A stretch of 64,000 nt of DNA from Pedobacter sp. N36a (lineage in GTDB: Bacteria; Bacteroidota; Bacteroidia; Sphingobacteriales; Sphingobacteriaceae): NCBI RefSeq assembly GCF_014472395.1, contig NZ_JACSZW010000011.1, forward strand, positions 1 to 64,000. The letters run 5' to 3'. Each line of letters starts with the position of its first letter. Positions within the stretch are counted from its first letter, which is position 1. Position numbers and translations under genes: made by a program. This document shows, in pieces, positions 43,641-52,899 of the stretch. A model generated the notes under the pieces. The model ran no database searches and was not told the DNA's origin. It saw nothing but the letters and a program-made list of their open reading frames with translations.

Positions 43641-44975
43641 CTAAATCCCTCCTAATTTGAAGGAAACATAAAAAACAGAGCCTTTTTGTGTTTCACTTTC
43701 AAACCAGATATTTCCTTGCTGTTTTTCCGTAAACTCTTTACATAAGAGTAAGCCAAGGCCAATCCCTTTTTCATTATTGGTGCCATAAGTAGCGGAGGCA
43801 TTGAGCACGAAAAGGTGTTCCTGTTTTTCAGGCGTGATACCGATTCCATTATCAGATATAATGATCATCCCACTGGTACCTCGGTAGCGGGTGGAGACGA
43901 TCACCTCTCCCCCCTCAGGGGTAAATTTAATCGCGTTAGAAACCAGGTTCCGAACTACTAGATGAAGCATGTCATCATCAGCCATTAGATAAAGTTGTCC
44001 GGCGGTCAGTATCCGCAAACGGATCCCCTTTTTGTTAGCGATGGTATTTTCTATTTTTAACCATTCCTGAAGGGCTTCGTTTACATCTAAGGCCTTCAAC
44101 TGCACATTCCCCCCTTGCAGCTGCGTCTTCGACCAGGAAAGCAGGTTCATGAGCATTTCAGAAGTATCTCTGGTAATTTGCAGCAGCTGCCCTTCGATCA
44201 ATAACTTTTCCGATTCGTCAAGCCCGATGGAATTCAGGATTTCCAGATAGCCCTGAATAGAACTCAAAGGCATCCGTACATCATGTGCTACAATAGACAA
44301 CAGGCGGTCTTTTTCTCCATTCAAGTACTCCAGTGCTGCTTTCTGCAGTAAGATCTCATCTTTCTGCGCTTCGATTTCCCGATTGCGCTGTTCTACAGAC
44401 AAGCGCTCATAGTCGTAATTTTTTCGCATATAACTGATAGACAGAAAAATTAAAACAGAGGAAACGACATAAGTGACTGCAAAATCGATCACTCTTGCAA
44501 AAGGACTGAAATACAGATCAGGAGCCAATTGGGGCTGATAATATTCTACGATCAGCACTGTCAGTACTATAAATATGTTGACGGGTACCCAAAATTTATG
44601 CTGCGACCTTGGAATGATGGTGATGATGAGAAAGAAAGAAAGTGCAAAAAGCAGCACATTTGGTCCAAGAATTCCAGAATTATAAAAATAGCAATAGACA
44701 AAGGTAATATTGCTGATGACACAGAAAAGCGTAATGGCCAGGTTGGACTTTCTTTTTATTTTGGAAAGGTAATACAGCCCAACAATAAGCACCATGCCGG
44801 CAAAGCATAACCAAGCCAATTCTTTAAGCTCCATTAAATAATTATATGGTGCTTCAACTAGCATGGCAAAAAATGCAAAAATACATAAGGTATTAAAAAT
44901 ACGCTCCTCTAAAGAAAACTCCCCGATGTCGCCTATGGCCTTTTGCCAAAAAGATTTAATATGATTCGATTGCAC
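43641..44975 (-). CDS. Membrane-bound sensor histidine kinase
   Basis: The protein is about 444 residues from a GTG start. An N-terminal region with about six membrane helices (first ~190 residues) is followed by a coiled coil (VEQRNREIEAQKDEILLQ), HisKA with the phospho-acceptor His in IVAHDVRMPLSS, and HATPase_c (N box LVSNAIKF, then DNGIGI, KGIGLGLLLCKEF). No response regulator is adjacent. A TAAGTTTG -7 box (minus strand, 45003-45010) lies inside the longer open frame that reaches 45038, so translation probably begins at the GTG (44973-44975) with a leader of about 20 nt. The signal sensed is unknown. Confidence 0.87.
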   Translation of the reverse strand: MQSNHIKSFWQKAIGDIGEFSLEERIFNTLCIFAFFAMLVEAPYNYLMELKELAWLCFAGMVLIVGLYYLSKIKRKSNLAITLFCVISNITFVYCYFYNSGILGPNVLLFALSFFLIITIIPRSQHKFWVPVNIFIVLTVLIVEYYQPQLAPDLYFSPFARVIDFAVTYVVSSVLIFLSISYMRKNYDYERLSVEQRNREIEAQKDEILLQKAALEYLNGEKDRLLSIVAHDVRMPLSSIQGYLEILNSIGLDESEKLLIEGQLLQITRDTSEMLMNLLSWSKTQLQGGNVQLKALDVNEALQEWLKIENTIANKKGIRLRILTAGQLYLMADDDMLHLVVRNLVSNAIKFTPEGGEVIVSTRYRGTSGMIIISDNGIGITPEKQEHLFVLNASATYGTNNEKGIGLGLLLCKEFTEKQQGNIWFESETQKGSVFYVSFKLGGI

Positions 44976-45002
44976 GCTAATTAAGATTGAGATGTCGCTT
45001 CG

Positions 45003-45010
45003 CAAACTTA
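45003..45010 (-). promoter_or_regulatory. -7 box of histidine kinase gene
   Basis: The minus strand reads TAAGTTTG, an exact match. It lies downstream of the first in-frame ATG, which argues against that ATG as the start. Confidence 0.5.
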
Positions 45011-45047
45011 ATACAATAAGAAACATAAAAAAAATCAATTAAATCCT

Positions 45048-45055
45048 TATTTTTG
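45048..45055 (+). promoter_or_regulatory. -7 box of asnS
   Basis: TATTTTTG, an exact TAnnTTTG match, lies 20 nt before the asnS ATG. Confidence 0.5.
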
Positions 45056-45075
45056 AACCTCTCCACAATAAAATC

Positions 45076-46524
45076 ATGATCAAAAGAGAAAAAGTAAAAA
45101 GCCTGTTAGAGACAGAGCAGTTCGACAGAGAAGTAACAGTGATGGGTTGGGTGCGTACTTTTCGCAACAACCAGTTTATTGCTATAAATGATGGTTCCTG
45201 CATGGGAAACATCCAGATTGTTGTTGACTTTAATAATACGCCTGAAGATTTATTGAAACGCATTACTACCGGCGCTGCCATTGCAGTAACTGGTACAATC
45301 GTAGAATCTGTTGGTAAAGGACAGAGAGTTGATGTTAAAGCGAGTACAATTGAAATATTAGGCGATAGTGATCCGGAGAAATTCCCATTGCAGCCTAAAA
45401 AACACAGTCTGGAGTTTTTAAGAGAAATCGCGCATTTACGTTTCCGTACCAATACGTTCAATGCAGTATTTAAATTACGTCATGCTTTAGCTTTTGCCAT
45501 TCATCAGTTTTACAATGAAAGAGGGTTTACTTATATGCACACCCCGATCATTACGGCTTCTGATGCAGAAGGTGCTGGTGAAATGTTTAAAGTAACCAAT
45601 TTAGACTTGGAGAATCCACCAAAGACTGAAGATGGTAAAGTTGATTATTCACAGGATTTCTTTGCACGGGCTACCAACCTAACCGTTTCCGGACAATTAG
45701 AAGGCGAGCTCGCTGCTATGGCTTTTGGACAGATTTATACTTTCGGCCCTACTTTCAGAGCGGAGAACTCAAATACTACCCGTCACCTTGCTGAATTCTG
45801 GATGATTGAACCAGAGGTTGCTTTTGCAGACCTAGAAGACAACATGCAATTGGCTGAGGACATGATGAAGTATGTGATCAAATATGCTTTAGACCACTGT
45901 AAAGAAGAGATCGATTTCTTAAACAACCGTTTATTGGAAGAAGAAAAAACTAAACCTCAGAATGAGCGTTCTGAACTTTCCTTAATTGACAAGCTGAACT
46001 TCTGTTTAGACAATGATTTCCAACGCTTAACTTATACGGAAGCGATTGCCATCTTAAGGTCTTCTAAACCTAATCAAAAGAAACAGTTCAAGTATCTTAT
46101 TGACGAATGGGGAGCAGATTTACAATCAGAGCACGAGCGCTACCTGGTAGAGAAGCATTTCAAAAAACCGGTGATCTTAACAGATTATCCTGCAGATATT
46201 AAATCTTTCTATATGCGCCAGAATGAGCCAGATGCTCAAGGTAGAAGAACTGTGGCCGCGATGGACATCCTTTTCCCTGGTATCGGTGAAATGATCGGTG
46301 GTTCTCAAAGAGAGGAACGCTTAGACAAGCTGACTCAAAGAATGGATGAACTAAACATCTCTCAGGAAGAAATGTGGTGGTTTTTAGACACCAGACGCTT
46401 TGGATCGGCACCACACTCCGGCTTTGGATTAGGTTTCGAAAGGCTGGTACTTTTTGTAAGCGGAATGACCAATATCAGAGACGTAATTGCTTTCCCTCGT
46501 TTCCCAAAAAACGCAGAGTTTTAA
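45076..46524 (+). CDS. asnS: Asparaginyl-tRNA synthetase
   Basis: The 482-residue class IIb enzyme has an N-terminal OB-fold anticodon-binding domain (about 15-110: VTVMGWVRTFRNNQFIAIND) and a catalytic core with motif 2 (TFGPTFRAENSNTTRHLAEFWMIEPE) and motif 3 (GFGLGFERLV). The Asn-specific features (AENSNTTRHL; PHSGFGLG) separate it from AspRS. It charges tRNA-Asn. It is monocistronic with a strong terminator. Confidence 0.97.
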   Translation: MIKREKVKSLLETEQFDREVTVMGWVRTFRNNQFIAINDGSCMGNIQIVVDFNNTPEDLLKRITTGAAIAVTGTIVESVGKGQRVDVKASTIEILGDSDPEKFPLQPKKHSLEFLREIAHLRFRTNTFNAVFKLRHALAFAIHQFYNERGFTYMHTPIITASDAEGAGEMFKVTNLDLENPPKTEDGKVDYSQDFFARATNLTVSGQLEGELAAMAFGQIYTFGPTFRAENSNTTRHLAEFWMIEPEVAFADLEDNMQLAEDMMKYVIKYALDHCKEEIDFLNNRLLEEEKTKPQNERSELSLIDKLNFCLDNDFQRLTYTEAIAILRSSKPNQKKQFKYLIDEWGADLQSEHERYLVEKHFKKPVILTDYPADIKSFYMRQNEPDAQGRRTVAAMDILFPGIGEMIGGSQREERLDKLTQRMDELNISQEEMWWFLDTRRFGSAPHSGFGLGFERLVLFVSGMTNIRDVIAFPRFPKNAEF

Positions 46525-46541
46525 GCTTTATATATTTTCTT

Positions 46542-46580
46542 AAAAAGGGCAGGATTTTTAAAAAATCCTGCCCTTTTTAT
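46542..46580. terminator. Terminator between asnS and the FMN glutamate-synthase-like gene
   Basis: AAAAAGGGCAGGATTTTT pairs with AAAAATCCTGCCCTTTTT, flanked by A and T runs; it can act in both directions. Confidence 0.93.
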
Positions 46581-46604
46581 TTTTAATGCTCAGCAGCGCT
46601 GTAC

Positions 46605-48269
46605 TTAACTTTGCGTTGCAGCTGGCAAATTATCATTGAAAGAGTTCGCATGCGCGTAATCCACAATCGAAACCTTATAATCGGTAGGCGCAAAACTACT
46701 GGAGCTGCTTAAAGCCATTCCCAATTCAAAGCGCAGCGGATAAGGAGTTTTCAATAAACTCCCTTCTGGGATATAAGGGAAAGTTTCCATATACGACTGC
46801 ATTACATTCGGAGCGATCCTTCTGTTGATATAAGCCCGGCTGAGCTGATAAGTATGCTGTAAACCCGCAGCGCCTAATAATTCTACCGCACTGCCCACCG
46901 TTAGCTTATGAAAGTTATGCACCCGCACCTTTTTATCTTCTACCACTAAACCTTTCATCAAACTTGGGTCTTGGGTAGCTACACCTGTTGGACAGGTATT
47001 GCTGTTGCACTCTAAAGCCTGAATACAGCCTAACGCAAACATCATTCCCCTTGCAGAATTACATAAATCTGCACCAAGAGCGATATTCTTTACCAGGTCG
47101 AAACCTGAAGCTACTTTTCCTGAAGCAATAATCTTAATGTACTGTTTTATGTTAAAGCCGGTCAGTACATCATAAACAAAGGCAACACCTTCTCTTAATG
47201 GCATCCCTACCGCATTTGAAAATTCCTGCGGCGCGGCGCCGGTACCCCCTTCTCCCCCATCCACCGTGATAAAATCTACATATATCCCGGTTTCAGACAT
47301 CGCCTTGCAAATGGCAAAAAACTCTGATCTTCTGCCAATACAGAGTTTAACCCCAATAGGCTTCCCATCCGACAATTCCCTTAACTTTTGAACAAAAGCG
47401 ACCAATTCTAAAGGTGTTTTAAAAGCCGAGTGTGCAGGTGGAGAGATCACGTCGAAACCCTCTTTTACCAAACGGATCCTCGCAATTTCAGGAGTCACTT
47501 TCTTTGCTGGCAATATCCCGCCATGACCAGGTTTAGCTCCCTGAGAAAGTTTTATTTCGATCATTTTGACTTGTGCCGTCTTGGCTTTTTCTCCGAAAGC
47601 TTCATAATTGAAACTACCATCGTGGTGACGGCAGCCGAAATAACCGGTACCAATCTGCCAGATCAAATCTCCCCCAGGATTGGCATGGTAATCACTGATA
47701 CCACCTTCTCCGGTATTATGAGCGAAATTTCCTAGTTTAGCTCCTCCATTTAAAGCCAGGATTGCATTCTGACTCAAGGATCCAAAACTCATCGCTGATA
47801 TGTTATAGATACTTGCCGAGTAGGGCTGCTTACATTCAGGGCCGCCAACCAGCACTCTTGGATCTTCATCTAATTCTGTATGACTGATGGCCGCTATACT
47901 ATGGCTCAGCCATTCGTAGCCATTTTCATAAACATCAAGCTGCGTTCCAAATGGAATGGTGTCATTCTCCCGCTTTGCACGCTGATAGATGAGTGACCTG
48001 CTTAACCTGCTGAAAGGTTTTCCATTGGTATCACTTTCCACAAAATACTGGTATACTTTCGGCCGGAGATCTTCCGCCAGATACCTTAACCTACCCAATA
48101 CCGGATAATTTCTGACTATACTGTGCTTGGGCTGATACAAATCATAGATTCCAAGCAAAATGATTGGGCCAATAAAAATAAATGCCCAATAAAAAGGTGG
48201 CCAGGCGAAGCTGATCATTAGCGTAGCACTCACCAAAAATGCAGCAATTGCGATAAAAGCTTTTCTCAT
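46605..48269 (-). CDS. FMN-binding glutamate synthase-family protein
   Basis: The 554-residue protein has two N-terminal hydrophobic helices (about 5-45) and then a glutamate-synthase-type FMN/TIM-barrel domain (GEGGISDYH; KPGHGGILPAKKV; DGGEGGTGAAP; NSARGMMFALGC). It keeps the cysteines of CNSNTCPTGVATQ, which in GltB relatives bind a 3Fe-4S cluster. The glutaminase domain of GltB is absent, so it is not a complete glutamate synthase. Members of this membrane-anchored family have no agreed physiological reaction. Confidence 0.88.
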   Translation of the reverse strand: MRKAFIAIAAFLVSATLMISFAWPPFYWAFIFIGPIILLGIYDLYQPKHSIVRNYPVLGRLRYLAEDLRPKVYQYFVESDTNGKPFSRLSRSLIYQRAKRENDTIPFGTQLDVYENGYEWLSHSIAAISHTELDEDPRVLVGGPECKQPYSASIYNISAMSFGSLSQNAILALNGGAKLGNFAHNTGEGGISDYHANPGGDLIWQIGTGYFGCRHHDGSFNYEAFGEKAKTAQVKMIEIKLSQGAKPGHGGILPAKKVTPEIARIRLVKEGFDVISPPAHSAFKTPLELVAFVQKLRELSDGKPIGVKLCIGRRSEFFAICKAMSETGIYVDFITVDGGEGGTGAAPQEFSNAVGMPLREGVAFVYDVLTGFNIKQYIKIIASGKVASGFDLVKNIALGADLCNSARGMMFALGCIQALECNSNTCPTGVATQDPSLMKGLVVEDKKVRVHNFHKLTVGSAVELLGAAGLQHTYQLSRAYINRRIAPNVMQSYMETFPYIPEGSLLKTPYPLRFELGMALSSSSSFAPTDYKVSIVDYAHANSFNDNLPAATQS

Positions 48270-48331
48270 AAAGGATAATTTAATGAAAACAAACCATTAC
48301 AACAACAATAAACCAAAATCGGTATAAAGAT

Positions 48332-48347
48332 TGTGTAAATTTACACA
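48332..48347. promoter_or_regulatory. 16-bp perfect palindrome at the yciO-like start codon
   Basis: TGTGTAAATTTACACA ends on the A of the ATG. Its centre TAAATTTA can serve as the -7 box 3 nt before the ATG, so a bound protein would block the promoter directly. Confidence 0.5.
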
Positions 48348-48967
48348 TGCTCATAAAAATCTATCCTGAAAATCCAAATCCTAAGGCAATTGAAGAAGTT
48401 GTTGAAGTCTTGAAAAAAGGAGGCATCATCATTTATCCTACTGACACCATTTATGGATTAGGCTGCGACATTACCAACCAAAAAGCAGTAGAGAAAATTT
48501 GCCGCCTGCGCGGCATCAAGCCTGAAAAGGCCAATTTTTCCTTCATCTGCTCTGATTTGAGACACATCTCTGATTATGTCAAACCAATAGATACCGCTAC
48601 TTTCAGGGTCTTGAAGAAAGCCCTTCCCGGGCCTTTTACTTTCATTTTTAATGCGAGTAACAACGTCCCCAAACTGCTGAGCTCCAAAAAGAAAACAGTA
48701 GGGATCAGGGTACCAGATAATGACATTGCCAGAGAAATTGTGAAACTGCTAGGAAATCCGATTCTATCGACCTCTATTAGGGACGATGATGAGGTGATTG
48801 AATATTCTACAGACCCGGAATTAATCCACGAAAAATATGAAGACAGTGTAGACCTGGTAATTGATGGTGGTTACGGTGACAATGAACCTTCTACAGTAGT
48901 AGATTGTACTTCCGGAGCATTTGAAATTATCCGTGAAGGTAAAGGCGATCTGGAAAGTTACCTTTAA
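48347..48967 (+). CDS. YciO/Sua5/YrdC-family protein (threonylcarbamoyl-AMP synthase-like)
   Basis: The 206-residue single-domain protein has the YrdC fold: the KxR-type nucleotide site region GGIIIYPTDTIYGLGCD, KICRLRGIKPEKANFSFIC, PGPFTFIF, and GIRVPDN. Length and the PEKANFSFICSDL segment fit the YciO branch better than the longer TsaC2/Sua5. The family makes threonylcarbamoyl-AMP for t6A modification of tRNA; the activity of YciO members is less certain. It is followed after 39 nt by nhaA, which has its own promoter. Confidence 0.88.
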   Translation: MLIKIYPENPNPKAIEEVVEVLKKGGIIIYPTDTIYGLGCDITNQKAVEKICRLRGIKPEKANFSFICSDLRHISDYVKPIDTATFRVLKKALPGPFTFIFNASNNVPKLLSSKKKTVGIRVPDNDIAREIVKLLGNPILSTSIRDDDEVIEYSTDPELIHEKYEDSVDLVIDGGYGDNEPSTVVDCTSGAFEIIREGKGDLESYL

Positions 48968-48994
48968 AATGTTGCCTAACTCCAGCTCGAATCT

Positions 48995-49002
48995 TATCTT
49001 TA
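48995..49002 (+). promoter_or_regulatory. -7 box of nhaA, leaderless layout
   Basis: TATCTTTA ends 4 nt before the nhaA ATG, with a TTG 20 nt upstream (48972-48974) as possible -33 element. Confidence 0.5.
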
Positions 49003-49006
49003 GCAC

Positions 49007-50188
49007 ATGGCCAAACTATTAAATTTACAAGCATTCAGGGATTTTTTCCGCTCTGGACAAATTGGAGGAATTATCCTGTTGATTTGTGTAGCGATTTCTT
49101 TATTTATCGCAAACTCCTCATTGAGTACTGGATTTGCAAATCTGCTGACGACCGAATTAGGGATTAACTTTGGTAGTAGCAACATCTCTTACACCGTATC
49201 TGCATGGATCAACGATGCCCTAATGGCGATCTTTTTCCTGTTGGTAGGTCTGGAGATCAAAAGAGAATTGTTGGAAGGAGAATTATCCTCTTTGAAAAAA
49301 GCCTCTTTACCCGTTATTGCCGCATTCGGTGGAATGTTGGTTCCTGCCGGGATTTACTTTGCATTTAATGCCGGATCTCCTGCTGCAAGCGGATGGGGTA
49401 TTCCAATGGCTACCGATATTGCCTTTGCACTGGCCATTATTTCCATGCTGGGCAAAAGCGTTCCTACTTCTTTAAAAGTATTTTTAGCAGCCCTGGCCAT
49501 CGTAGACGACCTTGGTGCAATTCTAGTGATCGCTGTTTTTTACACCAGTGAGGTTCATTTTGATTACTTACTAATGGCGGCAGGCGTATTAGCCGTCTTA
49601 TTCCTATTCAATTACCTTAATTTAAAAGCATTATATTTTTACCTGATTCCAGGTATTTTCCTTTGGTATTTCATTCACCATTCGGGTATCCATGCGACTA
49701 TTGCAGGGGTATTACTGGCTTTCACGATTCCTTGCAACAACACAAGCATTGAATCTCCGCTGGAAAAACTGGAGCATCTGTTGAACGGACCGGTAAATTA
49801 CTTTATCATGCCCATCTTTGCTTTGGCAAACACGAACATTACTTTTCAGAAAGAGATGCTTGGTGGATTGGTATCCCCGCTTGGGATGGGAATTATCCTG
49901 GGCTTATTTGCCGGAAAAACAATAGGGGTGACCTTATTTTCATGGCTGGCGGTAAAGCTCAAACTAGGGACTTTACCTTCCAGATCCGGTTGGAAGCACA
50001 TCATCGGATTGGGGATGCTTGCCGGGATAGGTTTTACCATGTCCATCTTTATCTCCCTATTGTCTTTCAGCGACGAGATGCAGGTTACGGAGGCTAAATT
50101 TGCCATCCTCTGCGCCTCAATAATTGCTGGATTAACAGGTTTTATCTACCTGAAATCAATCAACAAAAAGAAAGCCATTAAGGCTTAA
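49007..50188 (+). CDS. nhaA: Na+/H+ antiporter NhaA
   Basis: The 393-residue inner-membrane protein has about 11-12 helices. The ion-binding aspartate pair is in LAIVDDLGAILVIAVFY, and the helix IV region has GWGIPMATDIAFALAI. NhaA expels sodium in exchange for protons for pH and salt homeostasis. Its last 11 bp overlap the end of the convergent trpA gene, leaving no room for an intergenic terminator. Confidence 0.97.
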   Translation: MAKLLNLQAFRDFFRSGQIGGIILLICVAISLFIANSSLSTGFANLLTTELGINFGSSNISYTVSAWINDALMAIFFLLVGLEIKRELLEGELSSLKKASLPVIAAFGGMLVPAGIYFAFNAGSPAASGWGIPMATDIAFALAIISMLGKSVPTSLKVFLAALAIVDDLGAILVIAVFYTSEVHFDYLLMAAGVLAVLFLFNYLNLKALYFYLIPGIFLWYFIHHSGIHATIAGVLLAFTIPCNNTSIESPLEKLEHLLNGPVNYFIMPIFALANTNITFQKEMLGGLVSPLGMGIILGLFAGKTIGVTLFSWLAVKLKLGTLPSRSGWKHIIGLGMLAGIGFTMSIFISLLSFSDEMQVTEAKFAILCASIIAGLTGFIYLKSINKKKAIKA

Positions 50189-50945
50189 AAGTTTTCATAA
50201 ATTCTTTCACACTACCGGATACATCATCGGCTTTCAGACTTTTCACAAAGGCAGTCCCGATGATGGCTCCGTTAGCATACTGACAAGCTTTATCAAAGGT
50301 TTCTTTGCTGCTGATCCCGAAACCAATCATCGTTGGGTTCTTAAGCTTTAAATCTGCAATTCTGGAGAAATAAGCTTCTGTACCTTCAGACACGCTTAAA
50401 TTTTGTCCAGTGGTGGCAGATGACGACAGCAGATAGATAAAACCATTACTTAAACCATCAATCTTTTGGATTCTTTCCGGAGCAGTTTGAGGTGTAACCA
50501 GGAAGATATTGGTTAAGTCGTACGCTTTAAAATCTGCTGCATATAGTTCCTCGTATTCTGCCATTGGAAGATCAGGAACAATACAGCCGTCAACCCCAAC
50601 TTCCGCACATGATTTGCAAAAGTTAGCGACACCATACTGTAATAGTGGGTTTACATATCCCATCAGTAAAACAGGGATGCTCACCGTTTTGCGCAGGTCT
50701 TTCAATTGTTCAAATAATAATTCAAGGGTCATTCCTGCATCTAAAGCCGCTTTACTGCTGGCCTGAATCACCGGTCCGTCCGCAACAGGATCAGAATACG
50801 GAAAACCAATTTCCAACAGGTCTGCACCAGATCTTTCCAGCTCTTCAGCAATAGCTACTGTATCCCCTAAGTTCGGGTAACCCGCTGTATAATAGATGGA
50901 TATTATATTTTTTTTCTCTTGAAATAACTTATTAATTCTATTCAT
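50178..50945 (-). CDS. trpA: Tryptophan synthase alpha subunit
   Basis: The 255-residue TIM barrel has the catalytic Glu in LLEIGFPYSDPVADGPVIQ and Asp in VDGCIVPDLP. It cleaves indole-3-glycerol phosphate to indole, which passes through the tunnel to TrpB. It begins 8 nt after trpB, is the last gene of the attenuator-controlled trpD-F-B-A unit, and ends antiparallel to the nhaA 3' end. Confidence 0.97.
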   Translation of the reverse strand: MNRINKLFQEKKNIISIYYTAGYPNLGDTVAIAEELERSGADLLEIGFPYSDPVADGPVIQASSKAALDAGMTLELLFEQLKDLRKTVSIPVLLMGYVNPLLQYGVANFCKSCAEVGVDGCIVPDLPMAEYEELYAADFKAYDLTNIFLVTPQTAPERIQKIDGLSNGFIYLLSSSATTGQNLSVSEGTEAYFSRIADLKLKNPTMIGFGISSKETFDKACQYANGAIIGTAFVKSLKADDVSGSVKEFMKTFKP

Positions 50946-50953
50946 TGCTGTTC

Positions 50954-52135
50954 TTATAAACCAAAATACTTCATATAGGTATCCATGTCTTTATCTCCCC
51001 TTCCGGACAAACAAATCACTACATTTTCTTTACCTGTAAACTCCATTTTCTCTAAATACGCTAGGGCGTGTGCACTTTCAATTGCAGGAATAATCCCTTC
51101 CAATTGTGTTAGCAGCAAACCTGCCTGTAAAGCTTCATCGTCCGTTACGGAAACGTACTGACCTCTGTGGGTCTTGAACAAATGCGCATGCTGAGGACCC
51201 ACACCAGGATAATCCAGACCTGCAGATACAGAATAAGGTTCAATCACCTGTCCGTCTTCTGTTTGCATTAGGATGCTTCTGCTGCCATGTAATACCCCCT
51301 CTTTACCTAAAGCCGTGGTTGCTGCAGAATGTCCGCTGTCTACCCCTTTTCCGGCAGCTTCAATTGCGATCAATTTTACGTTTTCATCGTTGATGAAATG
51401 ATAAAACATCCCCATAGCATTACTTCCACCGCCAACACAAGCCAATACATAATCAGGTTGATCACTGCCAGTCTGCTCTAGTAATTGTTTTTTTGTTTCT
51501 TCCGAAATGATCGACTGAAAAGTAGCCACCATATCCGGGTAAGGATGCGGCCCAACTACAGATCCGATGATATAATGAGTATCAATTGGGTTATTGATCC
51601 AGTCGCGCATGGCCTCATTAGTGGCATCTTTCAATGTTTTACTACCAGAAGTAGCAGGAACCACTGTTGCGCCCAGCATTTTCATTCTGGCCACGTTTGG
51701 TGCCTGTCGCTGAATGTCAATTTCGCCCATATACACCACACATTCCAGCCCGCGTAATGCACATACAGTAGCGGTAGCTACACCATGCTGTCCTGCGCCG
51801 GTTTCTGCAATGATGCGTTTTTTTCCTAAACGCTCTGCCATCAAAATCTGACCAATGGTATTGTTGATTTTATGTGCTCCGGTATGGTTCAGATCTTCTC
51901 TTTTCAAAAATATGTTAGTGCCATACTTTTCAGATAAGCGTTTCGCCAGGTATAATGGCGAAGGCCTGCCTACATAGTCTTTTAACAGTTGATGAAACTC
52001 TTTTTGAAAGCCTTCATCAGCGATAATTTCCAGGTATCTGGTTCTTAGCTCCTCTACATTAGGATACAGCATTTCAGGGATGTACGCTCCTCCAAAATCT
52101 CCAAAGTATCCCTTTTCGTTTACAAAATAGTTCAT
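50954..52135 (-). CDS. trpB: Tryptophan synthase beta subunit
   Basis: The 393-residue PLP enzyme has the catalytic Lys in HTGAHKINN, the phosphate-binding GGGSNA loop, and the sodium-site region typical of TrpB1. It condenses indole with serine to give tryptophan. A 113-nt gap with a stem-loop separates it from trpF. Confidence 0.98.
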   Translation of the reverse strand: MNYFVNEKGYFGDFGGAYIPEMLYPNVEELRTRYLEIIADEGFQKEFHQLLKDYVGRPSPLYLAKRLSEKYGTNIFLKREDLNHTGAHKINNTIGQILMAERLGKKRIIAETGAGQHGVATATVCALRGLECVVYMGEIDIQRQAPNVARMKMLGATVVPATSGSKTLKDATNEAMRDWINNPIDTHYIIGSVVGPHPYPDMVATFQSIISEETKKQLLEQTGSDQPDYVLACVGGGSNAMGMFYHFINDENVKLIAIEAAGKGVDSGHSAATTALGKEGVLHGSRSILMQTEDGQVIEPYSVSAGLDYPGVGPQHAHLFKTHRGQYVSVTDDEALQAGLLLTQLEGIIPAIESAHALAYLEKMEFTGKENVVICLSGRGDKDMDTYMKYFGL

Positions 52136-52158
52136 AATCTTGTTCTTATTTCTTTTAT

Positions 52159-52198
52159 TGATCCTGCCCTTTTTTATTAAAGGTATCTTCCGGGATCA
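52159..52198 (-). other. Stem-loop in the trpF-trpB gap
   Basis: On the minus strand TGATCC pairs with GGATCA, with an inner CCTTT/AAGGG helix. There is no T run at the 3' side, so it looks like a processing or stability element rather than a terminator. Confidence 0.5.
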
Positions 52199-52248
52199 TA
52201 TGTATGGATTAACTGGCCTTTATTTAGTGTATGAATTAGGACAGCAGT

Positions 52249-52899
52249 TTATAATAATTTGCTTTTAAATACTTTCAATTTTTCCAGATCTTTTAAGCCT
52301 GGCTCTATTTCAAACTTGCTGTTTACATCAATCGAAAACAATCTGTGGTCTACAATACTATTCAGCATTTCTGCGCTTTCTGCAGCTATTCCGCCGCTTA
52401 AAAAGTAAGGTAGATCCAAGGTATATTTTGTGAGGAGCTGCCAATCAAATTGTTTACCTGAGCCGCCGTGATGAGGGGTCTGTGTATCAAATAAGAAGTA
52501 ATCTACAGTCGCTGTATATGAGTTCAACAGACTAAAATCAAAGGCTTCGTCCACACCAAAAGCTTTGATCAACTCAACTGTATTTAATGCTGTCATGGAG
52601 CCTAAACTAACTTTCAATTCCCTGCAATATTCAGGGCTTTCTGCACCATGTAACTGCAGCGCATTTAACTGGTATTTATCAACCAGGCTGAGCACTGTTT
52701 CCAGTGTTTCATTCACAAAAACACCGGTTTTCATGATGTTTTCAGGCAAATTTGCCAATACTTCCGGCAGCACCTCACCCGCATATCTTTTTGAGCCTTT
52801 AAAAAAGATGAACCCCAAGTAATCTGGCTGCAAAGCTGCGACCTCCCTAATGTTTTCAGGATGCAGCATCCCACATATTTTCAGTTTTGGAGTATTCAT
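52249..52899 (-). CDS. trpF: Phosphoribosylanthranilate isomerase
   Basis: The 216-residue TIM barrel has the catalytic Cys near the N-terminus (KLKICGM), LQLHGAESPEYC, the Asp of LFDTQTPHHGGSGKQFDW, and the phosphate-binding FLSGGI. It isomerises phosphoribosylanthranilate. Its ATG overlaps the trpD stop codon (TAATG), suggesting translational coupling. trpC, normally between trpD and trpF, is absent. Confidence 0.96.
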   Translation of the reverse strand: MNTPKLKICGMLHPENIREVAALQPDYLGFIFFKGSKRYAGEVLPEVLANLPENIMKTGVFVNETLETVLSLVDKYQLNALQLHGAESPEYCRELKVSLGSMTALNTVELIKAFGVDEAFDFSLLNSYTATVDYFLFDTQTPHHGGSGKQFDWQLLTKYTLDLPYFLSGGIAAESAEMLNSIVDHRLFSIDVNSKFEIEPGLKDLEKLKVFKSKLL

